From: Deltaproteobacteria bacterium
Lineage (GTDB): Bacteria; Desulfobacterota; Desulfarculia; Adiutricales; Adiutricaceae
Reading direction: 5' to 3'
Length of the DNA: 7,633 nt
NCBI GenBank assembly: GCA_031269135.1
Contig: JAISZP010000282.1
Location: 1-7,633 of the forward strand
Part shown: piece by piece, positions 1 through 5,196 of the stretch
Layout of the letters: every line of letters begins with the position of its first letter
Numbering within the stretch: the first letter of the stretch is position 1
Translations under genes and position numbers: made by a program
The notes under the pieces: generated by a model
Seen by the model: only the letters and a program-made list of their open reading frames with translations
What the model was told of the DNA's origin: nothing
The model's database searches: none

Positions 1-129
1 TATTGGACTGGTCAGGTGTACTTCAACTCCGACGGCAGCTTCGGAGCCGACATCGTCTACCTGTCCACCGGCGTCGTCAACTGGGACTACGTCACCTACG
101 CCGCTCCTGTCGTCGTTTGCGTTAAGTAG
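1..129 (+). CDS. C-terminal end of an unidentified protein (5' truncated by window edge)
   Basis: Frame 1 is open from the first base and ends at TAG (127-129), giving 42 residues that end in PVVVCVK. The piece is rich in Tyr, Val, Thr, Gly and Trp, with alternating polar and hydrophobic residues that suggest beta-strands of a secreted or surface domain. I do not recognise the family; endings of the type 'PVVCVK' recall C-terminal domains of large surface or fibre-like proteins, but this is only a resemblance. Codon choice is striking: about 28 of 42 codons end in C (GTC, TAC, GAC, TCC), unlike the mixed third positions of the minus-strand genes, as expected for a highly expressed gene or one of different origin. 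It runs convergently towards the other genes. The reading frame is well supported; the function is unknown. Confidence 0.7.
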   Translation, partial: YWTGQVYFNSDGSFGADIVYLSTGVVNWDYVTYAAPVVVCVK

Positions 130-152
130 GGGTCTTAAATGATCTTTGAACT

Positions 153-167
153 AGGGCCGCAGGCCCT
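153..167 (+). terminator. Short GC hairpin downstream of the first gene (weak terminator candidate)
   Basis: AGGGCC (153-158), loop GCA, GGCCCT (162-167), starting 24 bases after the stop codon at 129. The 6-bp stem is GC-rich, but what follows (TCTAAACT) is not a proper T-run. It could be a 3'-end stabiliser or a weak terminator for the plus-strand gene. Confidence 0.3.
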
Positions 168-490
168 TCTAAACTTAGACCTAAAATAGAAATAGGAGAA
201 ATTCAGCGATAAAAAAGTGGAACACAGCAAGCGCCCGTAGGGGGTGAAAAGTCGTCCAAATTACCGGCGCAACGTCATTTTTTATGCGGAAGATTCCTTT
301 TATTTTTTTGAGCGTCTCCGCCGGCAAAGCTGTCGAAACCGACGCAATCGATCTTAAAGATGTTGGATTTGCAAGCACTCTAAACATTTCGATGCCGATT
401 TGGTTGTTGGGTCTAGACCGCATTTTCCGGCATACGGCATTCCGCCGCTGTTTTTCCGTCTTCGCTGAGAACTTTCAAATTCCCAGACGA

Positions 491-547
491 CCAAGCTTCC
501 GCAAAACAACCAGGCTTCTGCAGACAACCCAAGCTTCCGCAAACAAT
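491..547. repeat. Three tandem 19-bp repeats
   Basis: Units at 491-509, 510-528 and 529-547 share the pattern CCAAGCTTCCGCAAACAAT with a few substitutions and no indels (unit 2 is CCAGGCTTCTGCAGACAAC). Units 1 and 3 are closest. The period of 19 is not a multiple of three and the block is in non-coding DNA, so this is a minisatellite rather than a protein repeat. Confidence 0.75.
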
Positions 548-585
548 ACTCTTGAGTCGTTCATAGGGGGCTTCTCAGCGACGCC

Positions 586-633
586 AAAAATACGACGCCG
601 ACTTTATTCCGATAGCGGAGTAAAGTCGACGTC
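586..633 (-). terminator. Intrinsic terminator for the minus-strand PPOX-fold gene
   Basis: A long imperfect inverted repeat: 594-597 pairs with 630-633, one mismatch at 598/629, 599-606 pairs with 621-628, a T-G wobble at 607/620, 608-611 pairs with 616-619, and a 4-base loop at 612-615. Read on the minus strand, the stem is followed two bases later by five Ts (586-590 are A on the plus strand). It lies about 190 bases beyond the stop of the 822-1271 gene. The hairpin is directly visible; its role as terminator is inferred. Confidence 0.6.
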
Positions 634-701
634 AGCTTTGTTAAATGTCTTCCGCACCCTGTTTTTATCCGGCCTAGTTAGCCGATGGTCTAATAGAAGA
701 G

Positions 702-724
702 TCAGACGATTCGCCTGAGTTTTT
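702..724 (+). terminator. Weak plus-strand terminator-like hairpin
   Basis: TCAGACG (702-708), loop ATT, CGCCTGA (712-718) form a 7-bp stem with one A-C mismatch, followed by five Ts at 720-724. It sits about 575 bases beyond the stop of the plus-strand gene at 129, so it may be a backstop for convergent transcription or a chance structure. Confidence 0.25.
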
Positions 725-821
725 CGACCTCTGGCGTTGGTTATAAATTGTCCCTAATTCTAAAGCAACCGGTCAGCAGACTTTGTCGGGAACTTCGGAG
801 CAATTTTTCCTCTTAAATAGT

Positions 822-1271
822 TTATGATGGAAAAATTTCACCGATTTTCCAATTGCAACGTCCGGTCTTCTCTAAGACGCTAACCATTAAGAGGGGGGTA
901 TTTTCCGGATGTTTCACAAATTTTGCCGATACTGCGGAATAATCGGCTCCCATAACTTTCCCTAAGAGTTCCCAGCCCCTGGCGATTTTCGTAACTTCAG
1001 AAACAAAACCGCCTCGCCCAAAGCAGGATATCCCGCACCATTTGTCGAGACTTTGACTTACGGTCGTGTACTTTAATAAAACATGGTCCGAATGGTCCAA
1101 GTTTTTCTTAGTTGTTCCTTTGGGATTGATCATAAAGCATATTTTGTCGTCCATAAAAAATGGAGTGGCTTCTATCGCATAGGGTTGTCCGTCGGGTTTC
1201 ACTGTGATGATGGTGGCCCAGTTGAGCGAATCAATAGTTTCATCAATTTCTTTCGGTGTTAAAGCTCTCAT
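822..1271 (-). CDS. Pyridoxamine 5'-phosphate oxidase-fold (FMN-binding split barrel) family protein
   Basis: A 149-residue protein, typical size for single-domain PPOX-like flavoproteins, which bind FMN (some bind F420 or haem) as cytosolic homodimers. Visible family features are an N-terminal helix (about 5-16), the first beta pair ATIITVKPDGQPYAIEATPF (19-38), the stretch MINPKGTTKKNL (47-58) where FMN phosphate contacts usually fall, and a later strand FGRGGFVSEV (84-93). Cys79, Cys83 and Cys139 are notable. The frame is open to 1319, but ATG 1271 is chosen because AAGGAG lies six bases upstream; the longer N-terminus (MPGSRPYF...) has no such site and no family likeness. It lies 264 bp after the flavodoxin stop, so it may be transcribed separately or by read-through. 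Substrate cannot be assigned: members include pyridoxamine oxidases, nitroreductase-like and haem-degrading (HugZ-type) proteins. Confidence 0.85.
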   Translation of the reverse strand: MRALTPKEIDETIDSLNWATIITVKPDGQPYAIEATPFFMDDKICFMINPKGTTKKNLDHSDHVLLKYTTVSQSLDKWCGISCFGRGGFVSEVTKIARGWELLGKVMGADYSAVSAKFVKHPENTPLLMVSVLEKTGRCNWKIGEIFPS

Positions 1272-1277
1272 TCGTCT

Positions 1278-1283
1278 CTCCTT
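1278..1283 (-). promoter_or_regulatory. Ribosome-binding site that fixes the PPOX-fold start
   Basis: AAGGAG on the minus strand with a six-base spacer to ATG at 1271. It argues against the upstream in-frame ATG at 1319. Confidence 0.75.
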
Positions 1284-1320
1284 ATAATATCGAGTAAAGT
1301 AGGGTCGGGAACCAGGCATA

Positions 1321-1422
1321 TTTGAGCCTGTATCCTGCGCTTCGTCGCTCGCTTTCTTGCCTTCTTGCGAGATTGGCCTAAACTAAGCGCGGCAAGGCAT
1401 TACGCTGCGCCCCACCCTCAAA
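1321..1422. repeat. Intergenic segment with scattered inverted repeats
   Basis: Part of the 264-bp gap between flavodoxin and PPOX-fold genes. TTTGAG (1321-1326) faces CTCAAA (1417-1422), and CTTGCC (1356-1361) faces GGCAAG (1391-1396); CTGCGC occurs at 1335-1340 and 1405-1410. The arms are short and imperfect, so this could be a REP-like element, an RNA structure in the leader of the PPOX gene, or chance. A separate perfect palindrome, CTGCTGCAGCAG, lies at 1466-1477 nearer the flavodoxin 3' end. Confidence 0.25.
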
Positions 1423-1535
1423 ATTCGGACTAACAACTTCTAAGCATAATGCGCAGTCAGCCCGTCTGCTGCAGCAGTCCAAACCTACCTCAACTAAACT
1501 TCTGCCGGTTAAACTGTTAAATCTCGCCGCCGCTT

Positions 1536-2051
1536 TTAGACTTTAGCCATAATTTGCCGAGCAAAATTCTTGGCGTTTTGGAAATCCTGCTCGTTGGGAT
1601 GTTTCGCGGCCTCATCCAGCCGAGCTTGACGCTCAGGCGTCATAGCGGCATGAGGGTGGCCCTCAGGCAACATTTTCTTCATCTTCTCCAAAAGATTGGG
1701 ATCCACCTTTCCATGGCAACAGAAATGACCAAGCACTTGGTTGTCCTGACTCAGGAGCGCTTTTTCCGTCTCCTGGGCCACCTGCTTGGCGTGGTCTGAA
1801 TCCGGGTATGCTCCCAAAGTGAAGAAAAAAGCGATTTTCTTGTTTTTGACTTTTTCCAAAAATGTCTTAGCCGCCTTGTCCGCAACACCCTTATCAACCC
1901 AAAAACCTACAAAAATCAAATCAAAATCATCCGGTTCCAGCGCCTGGTTCACTTTGACCAAGGATGCTCCTTCAGGCAAGCCGTCTTTCACAGCCTGGGC
2001 CACTTTTTCGGTGTTGCCGGTTAGACTACTGTAAGTAACTAAAATTTTCAT
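1536..2051 (-). CDS. Flavodoxin family protein (BilS-like)
   Basis: A 171-residue cytosolic FMN electron carrier. The N-terminus MKILVTYSSLTGNTEKVA has the phosphate-binding loop S-L-T-G-N-T (9-14) after the first beta-strand. The second flavin loop is GFWVDKG (49-55), with Trp51 placed to stack on FMN, and a third conserved stretch LGAYPDSDHA (79-88) follows the beta-strand IAFFFTLG. The C-terminal third carries CCHGK (111-115) and HPHAAMTPER (132-141), a layout I associate with the flavodoxins named BilS, described as partners of bilirubin reductase, and with similar flavodoxins of anaerobes; this sub-family match is from memory. GAGG lies five bases before the ATG at 2051. It follows the ECF ATPase gene on the same strand, but a 433-bp repeat-rich gap suggests its own promoter. 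No bilirubin reductase gene is in the window, so its partner is unknown. Confidence 0.9.
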   Translation of the reverse strand: MKILVTYSSLTGNTEKVAQAVKDGLPEGASLVKVNQALEPDDFDLIFVGFWVDKGVADKAAKTFLEKVKNKKIAFFFTLGAYPDSDHAKQVAQETEKALLSQDNQVLGHFCCHGKVDPNLLEKMKKMLPEGHPHAAMTPERQARLDEAAKHPNEQDFQNAKNFARQIMAKV

Positions 2052-2103
2052 TTTTTCCTCAATAAAATAAAGTTAGAGATTCAGATGCGCCTTAAGAAAC
2101 GTC

Positions 2104-2133
2104 ATCTATATGCGAGAGCTTCTAGAATGAAAT
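2104..2133 (-). promoter_or_regulatory. Possible promoter of the flavodoxin gene
   Basis: On the minus strand TATAGAT (2110-2104) could serve as -10, with a poor -35 (ATTTCA, 2133-2128) 17 bases upstream. The palindrome TTCTAGAA (2120-2127) would sit inside the spacer, where a repressor could act. The -35 match is weak, so this is a suggestion only. Confidence 0.2.
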
Positions 2134-2202
2134 AATTTCCAGATTGCGAAAATTTCTAGACTGCGAGAGCTTCTAGAATAAAAAACTTTCAGATTGCGAA
2201 AC
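2111..2202. repeat. Two ~50-bp direct repeats with TTCTAGAA palindromes
   Basis: TGCGAGAGCTTCTAGAAT occurs identically at 2111-2128 and 2162-2179. Each copy is followed by an A/T stretch and then CAGATTGCGAAA (from 2140 and from 2190), giving a period of 50-51 bp. The internal segment GATTGCGAAAATTTCTAGA (2142-2160) is itself a diverged version of GACTGCGAGAGCTTCTAGA (2159-2177). The result is three TTCTAGA-containing sites at 2120, 2154 and 2171, two of them the full palindrome TTCTAGAA. They lie 60-130 bases upstream of the flavodoxin start and could be operators or simply a decayed minisatellite. Confidence 0.75.
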
Positions 2203-2222
2203 GACGAACAAGCCCAGGGAGC

Positions 2223-2252
2223 ATCGATTCATCAAGAATCGACTCGTCAAGA
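2223..2252. repeat. Two tandem 15-bp repeats
   Basis: ATCGATTCATCAAGA (2223-2237) is followed directly by ATCGACTCGTCAAGA (2238-2252), 13 of 15 bases identical. They lie between the ~50-bp and the 18-bp repeat blocks. Confidence 0.5.
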
Positions 2253-2286
2253 ATTCTTCGCCGCGCAAAGATTTCTTAATAGAGTC

Positions 2287-2412
2287 AGGCGCATAGTCGA
2301 TCTGAGGCGCAACGTCGATTTGAGCTGCGCAGCGGAACTCAGGCGCATAGCGGATCTGAGCTGCACAGTGGAACTCGGGCGCACACTGGATCTCGGACTC
2401 ATAGCCGAGCAT
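2287..2412. repeat. Seven in-register 18-bp tandem repeats
   Basis: Units start at 2287, 2305, 2323, 2341, 2359, 2377 and 2395, each exactly 18 bp, approximating AGGCGCATAGCGGATCTG; the last is the most diverged. Units 3-4 and 5-6 form a higher-order 36-bp pair. There are no indels and the length is a multiple of three. Read on the minus strand from an ATG at 2412 the units encode hexapeptides of the form [EQ][FI]x[CY]A[PA] (for example EFHCAA, QIRYAP), part of a 79-codon frame ending at 2173. That frame has no convincing ribosome-binding site and its tail is not protein-like, so I treat it as a minisatellite with only an outside chance of being translated. Confidence 0.85.
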
Positions 2413-2425
2413 CCTAAAATCCCAG

Positions 2426-2442
2426 AAAACCCGGTCGCCGGA
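2426..2442 (-). terminator. Weak terminator candidate after the ECF operon
   Basis: On the minus strand TCCGG, loop CGA, CCGGG (2442-2430) is followed by TTTT (2429-2426), about 45 bases beyond the stop of the ATPase gene. The stem is short (four GC pairs plus a wobble) and the T-run is only four bases. Confidence 0.25.
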
Positions 2443-2484
2443 CTCGCTCCCACGATTTTCATTTGCCTATCACGCCCCAAAGCC

Positions 2485-3909
2485 TCATGTCAAGAGTTCG
2501 CGAGGCGACTGCAAGACCTCGTCGAGGTTGATGACGTCCTGCGCCACCAATTCCACCAGTTCCAGATCGTGAGTGATGACCAAGACGGCCGGTCCGCTTT
2601 GGGCCGACTTGATGATTTGTCGACTCATAAGACTTAAGTTTCGGCCGTCCAAGCCGGAAGTAGGCTCATCCAACACCACCAGGCGGGTGGGTCTGGCCAA
2701 ACCGACGGCCACTACAAGCCTTTGTTTTTCTCCTCCCGACAATGACTGTGGATGACGTTTGGCTAGGTCGGCAAGTCCGAAGGCGGACAAAACCTCCAGA
2801 GCTTTTTGGTCGTCGCGGGCGCCTCTGCGGCCTTGGCTTAAGGCCACGTTCACTTCTTCAAGCACTGACGGCATGTAGAGCTGATGGTCGGAATTTTGCA
2901 GCACCACTTGTCCGTGAGGCCCTGGTTCTTTTTCTCCATCAAACAATATTTCTCCGTTAAGCGGTTTTTCCAGTCCGCACAACAGCCTCGCCAAGGTGGT
3001 TTTTCCCAGTCCGCTTTTTCCCAACAAGACCGTTACAGTCCCGTAAGTCAATTTAAAACTCAAATCATTAATGATTATCGGTCCTTTGTAGTAGCTGAAA
3101 GTGAGATTTTTAGCCGCCACTCCCTCGCCAAGGCTATTTTGACGACTATTGGAAGGATTACTTGAAGTCCGTTTGGAACTACAGCGCCCGACGGATCTTA
3201 AACCTAAACCGGCTCTTGTTTGGTCGTCGCTCAGCCATTCCCAATCGCCTTCCCCAGCCACTCTGCCCTCGTCCAAGACCAAAATCTTTCGGCAGACTCC
3301 CGTCAGCCAGGCTAGACGGTGGTCGGCGATGATCAGCGACACTCCCAGCCCCTCAATTTTCTTTAAAATCTCGGCTAACTGCTCTAAAGCCGGAGGGTCG
3401 AGATTGGCCGAGGGTTCATCAAGCAAAAGCACCTTTGGTTTTAAGGAAGTCAAGGCCGCCAGCACCACCCTTTGCTTTTGGCCCTCTGAGAGATTAAAGA
3501 CGGACTGGCTTCTCACCGACTCAAGAGAAAAGGTTTTCAAAGCTTCATCCACCAATTCGGCGGCCGCCTGCCCGCTGATGTTTCGGCATCTCAGCGTAAG
3601 ATAGAGTTCGTCCTCGACATTTCCCGCCAGAAACTGACATTCCGGGTTTTGGGTCATGAAGCCCACGTCTGAACTCCAATGCCGCAGTTCCCCCGGAGCC
3701 TTCCCATCCAAAAACACCGAGCCTTCCAATTTTCCTTTAAGAAAGCGCGGGGCAAGACCGGCTAAGATCGACAAGAGCGTGCTTTTTCCGCTGCCGCTCG
3801 GCCCGGTGACCAACAGAGCGGTCCCGGCGGGCAGAGAAAAACCCACGCCGTCAAGAGCCTTTTTAGGCGACAGGGCATGAGTGAAGGTCAAAGATTCAAC
3901 CGTGAGCAT
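2485..3909 (-). CDS. ECF transporter double ATPase (two ABC nucleotide-binding domains fused)
   Basis: A 474-residue cytoplasmic ATPase with two ABC domains in tandem, equivalent to the EcfA and EcfA' pair on one chain, powering the importer formed with the next two membrane proteins. Domain 1: Walker A GPSGSGKS (36-43), Q-loop Gln87, signature LSEGQ (140-144), Walker B VLLLDE (160-165), switch His197. Domain 2: Walker A GKSGLGKT (297-304), Q-loop Gln338, signature LSGGE (390-394), Walker B LVVLDE (410-415), switch His447. All catalytic motifs are intact; the first signature has Glu for the usual second Gly. A Ser/Asn-rich linker (about 235-262) joins the halves. The frame extends to 3945, but ATG 3909 is preferred: the protein then begins MLTVESLTFTHA, the normal first strand of the fold, with TTGAG seven bases upstream. 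It overlaps the T-component gene by 14 bases, implying translational coupling. Confidence 0.9.
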   Translation of the reverse strand: MLTVESLTFTHALSPKKALDGVGFSLPAGTALLVTGPSGSGKSTLLSILAGLAPRFLKGKLEGSVFLDGKAPGELRHWSSDVGFMTQNPECQFLAGNVEDELYLTLRCRNISGQAAAELVDEALKTFSLESVRSQSVFNLSEGQKQRVVLAALTSLKPKVLLLDEPSANLDPPALEQLAEILKKIEGLGVSLIIADHRLAWLTGVCRKILVLDEGRVAGEGDWEWLSDDQTRAGLGLRSVGRCSSKRTSSNPSNSRQNSLGEGVAAKNLTFSYYKGPIIINDLSFKLTYGTVTVLLGKSGLGKTTLARLLCGLEKPLNGEILFDGEKEPGPHGQVVLQNSDHQLYMPSVLEEVNVALSQGRRGARDDQKALEVLSAFGLADLAKRHPQSLSGGEKQRLVVAVGLARPTRLVVLDEPTSGLDGRNLSLMSRQIIKSAQSGPAVLVITHDLELVELVAQDVINLDEVLQSPRELLT

Positions 3910-4654
3910 GGAGATTCTCAATGATGAAAGATACTGACACCGCAATGGAGGCTAAGGCCAAGACGATTTTGTCGGTCGGCCCGAAAATGAGGCGCTGAGC
4001 GCCAAAGTCGGTTTCCGCTGAAAGCCCTTTTAGTTCAGTGGCTAAAGCTAATTCGTCGGTCGAGCGGATCAGTCTCACCACCAAAGGCATAAAAAAGACC
4101 CGAGACCATAAAAAAGGCCTCAACACCCAAAAGCCGTAACCGCTGACCCCTCGGAAGCGTATACGCACAGCTTGTCTTAGCTGTTTGAGATCGTTTATGA
4201 AGGTGGGGATGAATCGAATGGTGATGATTAAAGGCAGCTTGATCAGCCCGGGTAGCCTTAATTTGTTTAAAGTGCTTATGAGTTCCGAGAGCTTGGAGTT
4301 GAAGGCCAAGGGAATGATGGTGTTGATGGAGATGGAAAGGCGCATGAACGGAATGACGGCCATGGATAAGGGCTGGTCTTTCATGACTGTGAAGACGAAT
4401 CCCAGCAGCCAGACGAACGTGACGGCCGTCAAGGCTATGAAGGCGAAAAAAAGATAGACTATTGCGATGTACCTAAATCTTATTTCAAGCGATATATATA
4501 CTGCGGTGACTAAAAGAAGAATAGCCAAAGGGACGATTTGTCCGAAAAAAAGAGAAAAAATTGAGGCGACCAAGGTCAGGATCAATCGACTTTCCGGCGT
4601 TATCTTGAGAAAACCTGTGGTTGATTCGCTGAATTTAAACGATAAGGCCGGCAT
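3896..4654 (-). CDS. ecfT: ECF transporter transmembrane (T) component, CbiQ/EcfT family
   Basis: A 252-residue inner-membrane scaffold that links the S component to the two ATPase domains. Hydrophobic segments are at about 22-55, 60-91, 100-118, 176-196 and 228-247, with a long amphipathic cytoplasmic region between. The expected coupling-helix region is visible as RFIPTFINDLKQLRQAVRIRFRG (147-169) and STDELALATELKGL (198-211). Canonical members carry Ala-Arg-Gly or Ala-Arg-Ser style motifs here; this one has R-F-R-G and E-L-K-G, a divergent pair. The length is normal for the family. ATG 4654 is supported by AAGGAG seven bases upstream, which lies inside the coding sequence of the preceding gene; the two genes overlap by 20 bases. 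The position between an S-like membrane gene and a double ATPase supports the assignment strongly. Confidence 0.85.
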   Translation of the reverse strand: MPALSFKFSESTTGFLKITPESRLILTLVASIFSLFFGQIVPLAILLLVTAVYISLEIRFRYIAIVYLFFAFIALTAVTFVWLLGFVFTVMKDQPLSMAVIPFMRLSISINTIIPLAFNSKLSELISTLNKLRLPGLIKLPLIITIRFIPTFINDLKQLRQAVRIRFRGVSGYGFWVLRPFLWSRVFFMPLVVRLIRSTDELALATELKGLSAETDFGAQRLIFGPTDKIVLALASIAVSVSFIIENLHAHG

Positions 4655-5195
4655 GCCTGAGCTCCTTAATCATGCGTATTCCTCCGGCTAATCCAATCAA
4701 TATTCCAAGGTAACTAAAGGCGGAAATGACCACAACCATGACAAGCAAGCCCGGTTGCTCCCGGACCCCGAGGTAAGCCAAACCGATGTTGGCCGCCCGT
4801 GAAAACAATTCACTGGCCGCAACCGCAAGTATGCCCAGACCTGGATGTTTTTCCAGACCTCCCAAAGCCCGCACCAGCAGTTCAACCGCCAAGGTCCCTA
4901 CGATGATCGTCGGGAGCGCCAGCATAGCCTGACCCATGAGGAAAAAAGCCAACAGAGACCCTACTATGTTGAAGAGAGTCAACACGCCCGTCTTTGGAAC
5001 TTTGGCCAAAAGAACCATCAGAAGCGCGGCGTGAACCGCGCTTCTGAGCAAAAGAGTCACTGGATTCATTCCGCCGCCGGCCAAGGCCAGTATCAGCGTA
5101 CTGGCCTTGGTCATGGCGGAGAATAAGCCTATAGTGACCAGATCCGAGGTTTCGAAAAAACCTCGTCCGTTAAGAAAGGCTCTAATCGACGCCAT
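4635..5195 (-). CDS. Probable ECF substrate-binding (S) component, Trep_Strep/MptE-like membrane protein
   Basis: A 186-residue integral membrane protein with about five to six hydrophobic segments (roughly 18-40, 46-65, 72-92, 94-112, 120-142 and 148-172), the usual size and shape of an ECF S component. The start of the first membrane segment, SDLVTIGLFSAMTKAST (17-33), and LLAKVPKTGVLTLFNIVGSLLAF (62-84) resemble the Trep_Strep family of S components as I recall it; the ligand of that family is generally not known. Its place directly upstream of the T and A genes is the best evidence. The frame extends to a GTG at 5216 that overlaps the receptor gene by 20 bases and lacks a ribosome-binding site; ATG 5195, one base after the receptor stop and with TTGAG seven bases upstream, is preferred. 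An S component next to a TonB-dependent receptor suggests that both handle the same nutrient. Confidence 0.75.
   Translation of the reverse strand: MASIRAFLNGRGFFETSDLVTIGLFSAMTKASTLILALAGGGMNPVTLLLRSAVHAALLMVLLAKVPKTGVLTLFNIVGSLLAFFLMGQAMLALPTIIVGTLAVELLVRALGGLEKHPGLGILAVAASELFSRAANIGLAYLGVREQPGLLVMVVVISAFSYLGILIGLAGGIRMIKELRHAGLIV
4662..4667 (-). promoter_or_regulatory. Ribosome-binding site of the T component, inside the S gene
   Basis: AAGGAG on the minus strand with a seven-base spacer to ATG 4654. It reads as Lys-Glu in the C-terminus of the S component, so translation of the two genes is likely coupled. Confidence 0.75.
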
Positions 5196-5196
5196 C

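Larger units (their letters stand above)
130..821. other. Non-coding convergent intergenic region, 692 bp
   Basis: This gap lies between the plus-strand gene ending at 129 and the minus-strand gene ending at 822. Open frames exist on both strands (the longest is 284-718 plus) but none has a convincing ribosome-binding site, family resemblance or gene-like composition. It contains a small GC hairpin at 153-167, a 10-bp palindrome at 410-419 (GGTCTAGACC), three 19-bp tandem repeats at 491-547, a strong hairpin with a T-run at 586-633 and a weaker plus-strand terminator-like hairpin at 702-724. I see no tRNA, rRNA or known ncRNA. Confidence 0.6.

Noticed and set aside
410..419. GGTCTAGACC palindrome in the intergenic gap
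   Set aside because: A 10-bp palindrome alone is expected by chance at this scale, and no promoter or gene start is near it.
284..718. A 144-codon plus-strand open frame in the large intergenic gap
   Set aside because: It has no ribosome-binding site, a low-complexity Arg/Ser-rich translation, spans the 19-bp tandem repeats and the strong hairpin, and resembles no family I know.
2111..2412. A CRISPR array
   Set aside because: The repeats are directly adjacent or degenerate, with no uniform unique spacers, and no cas gene is present.
2173..2412. A 79-codon minus-strand open frame built on the hexapeptide repeats, as a real small gene
   Set aside because: The start lacks a clear Shine-Dalgarno sequence, and the non-repeat tail runs into the next repeat blocks without protein-like features; kept only as a possibility under the repeat entry.
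2194..2637. A 147-codon plus-strand open frame crossing the 18-bp repeats
   Set aside because: Its 3' third is antisense to the well-supported ATPase gene, and the remainder is repeat-derived with no start signal.
3063..3076. A perfect 14-bp palindrome AATCATTAATGATT that looks like half of a Fur box
   Set aside because: It lies in the middle of the ATPase coding sequence (encoding Ile-Ile-Asn-Asp), far from any start, so a regulatory role is unlikely.
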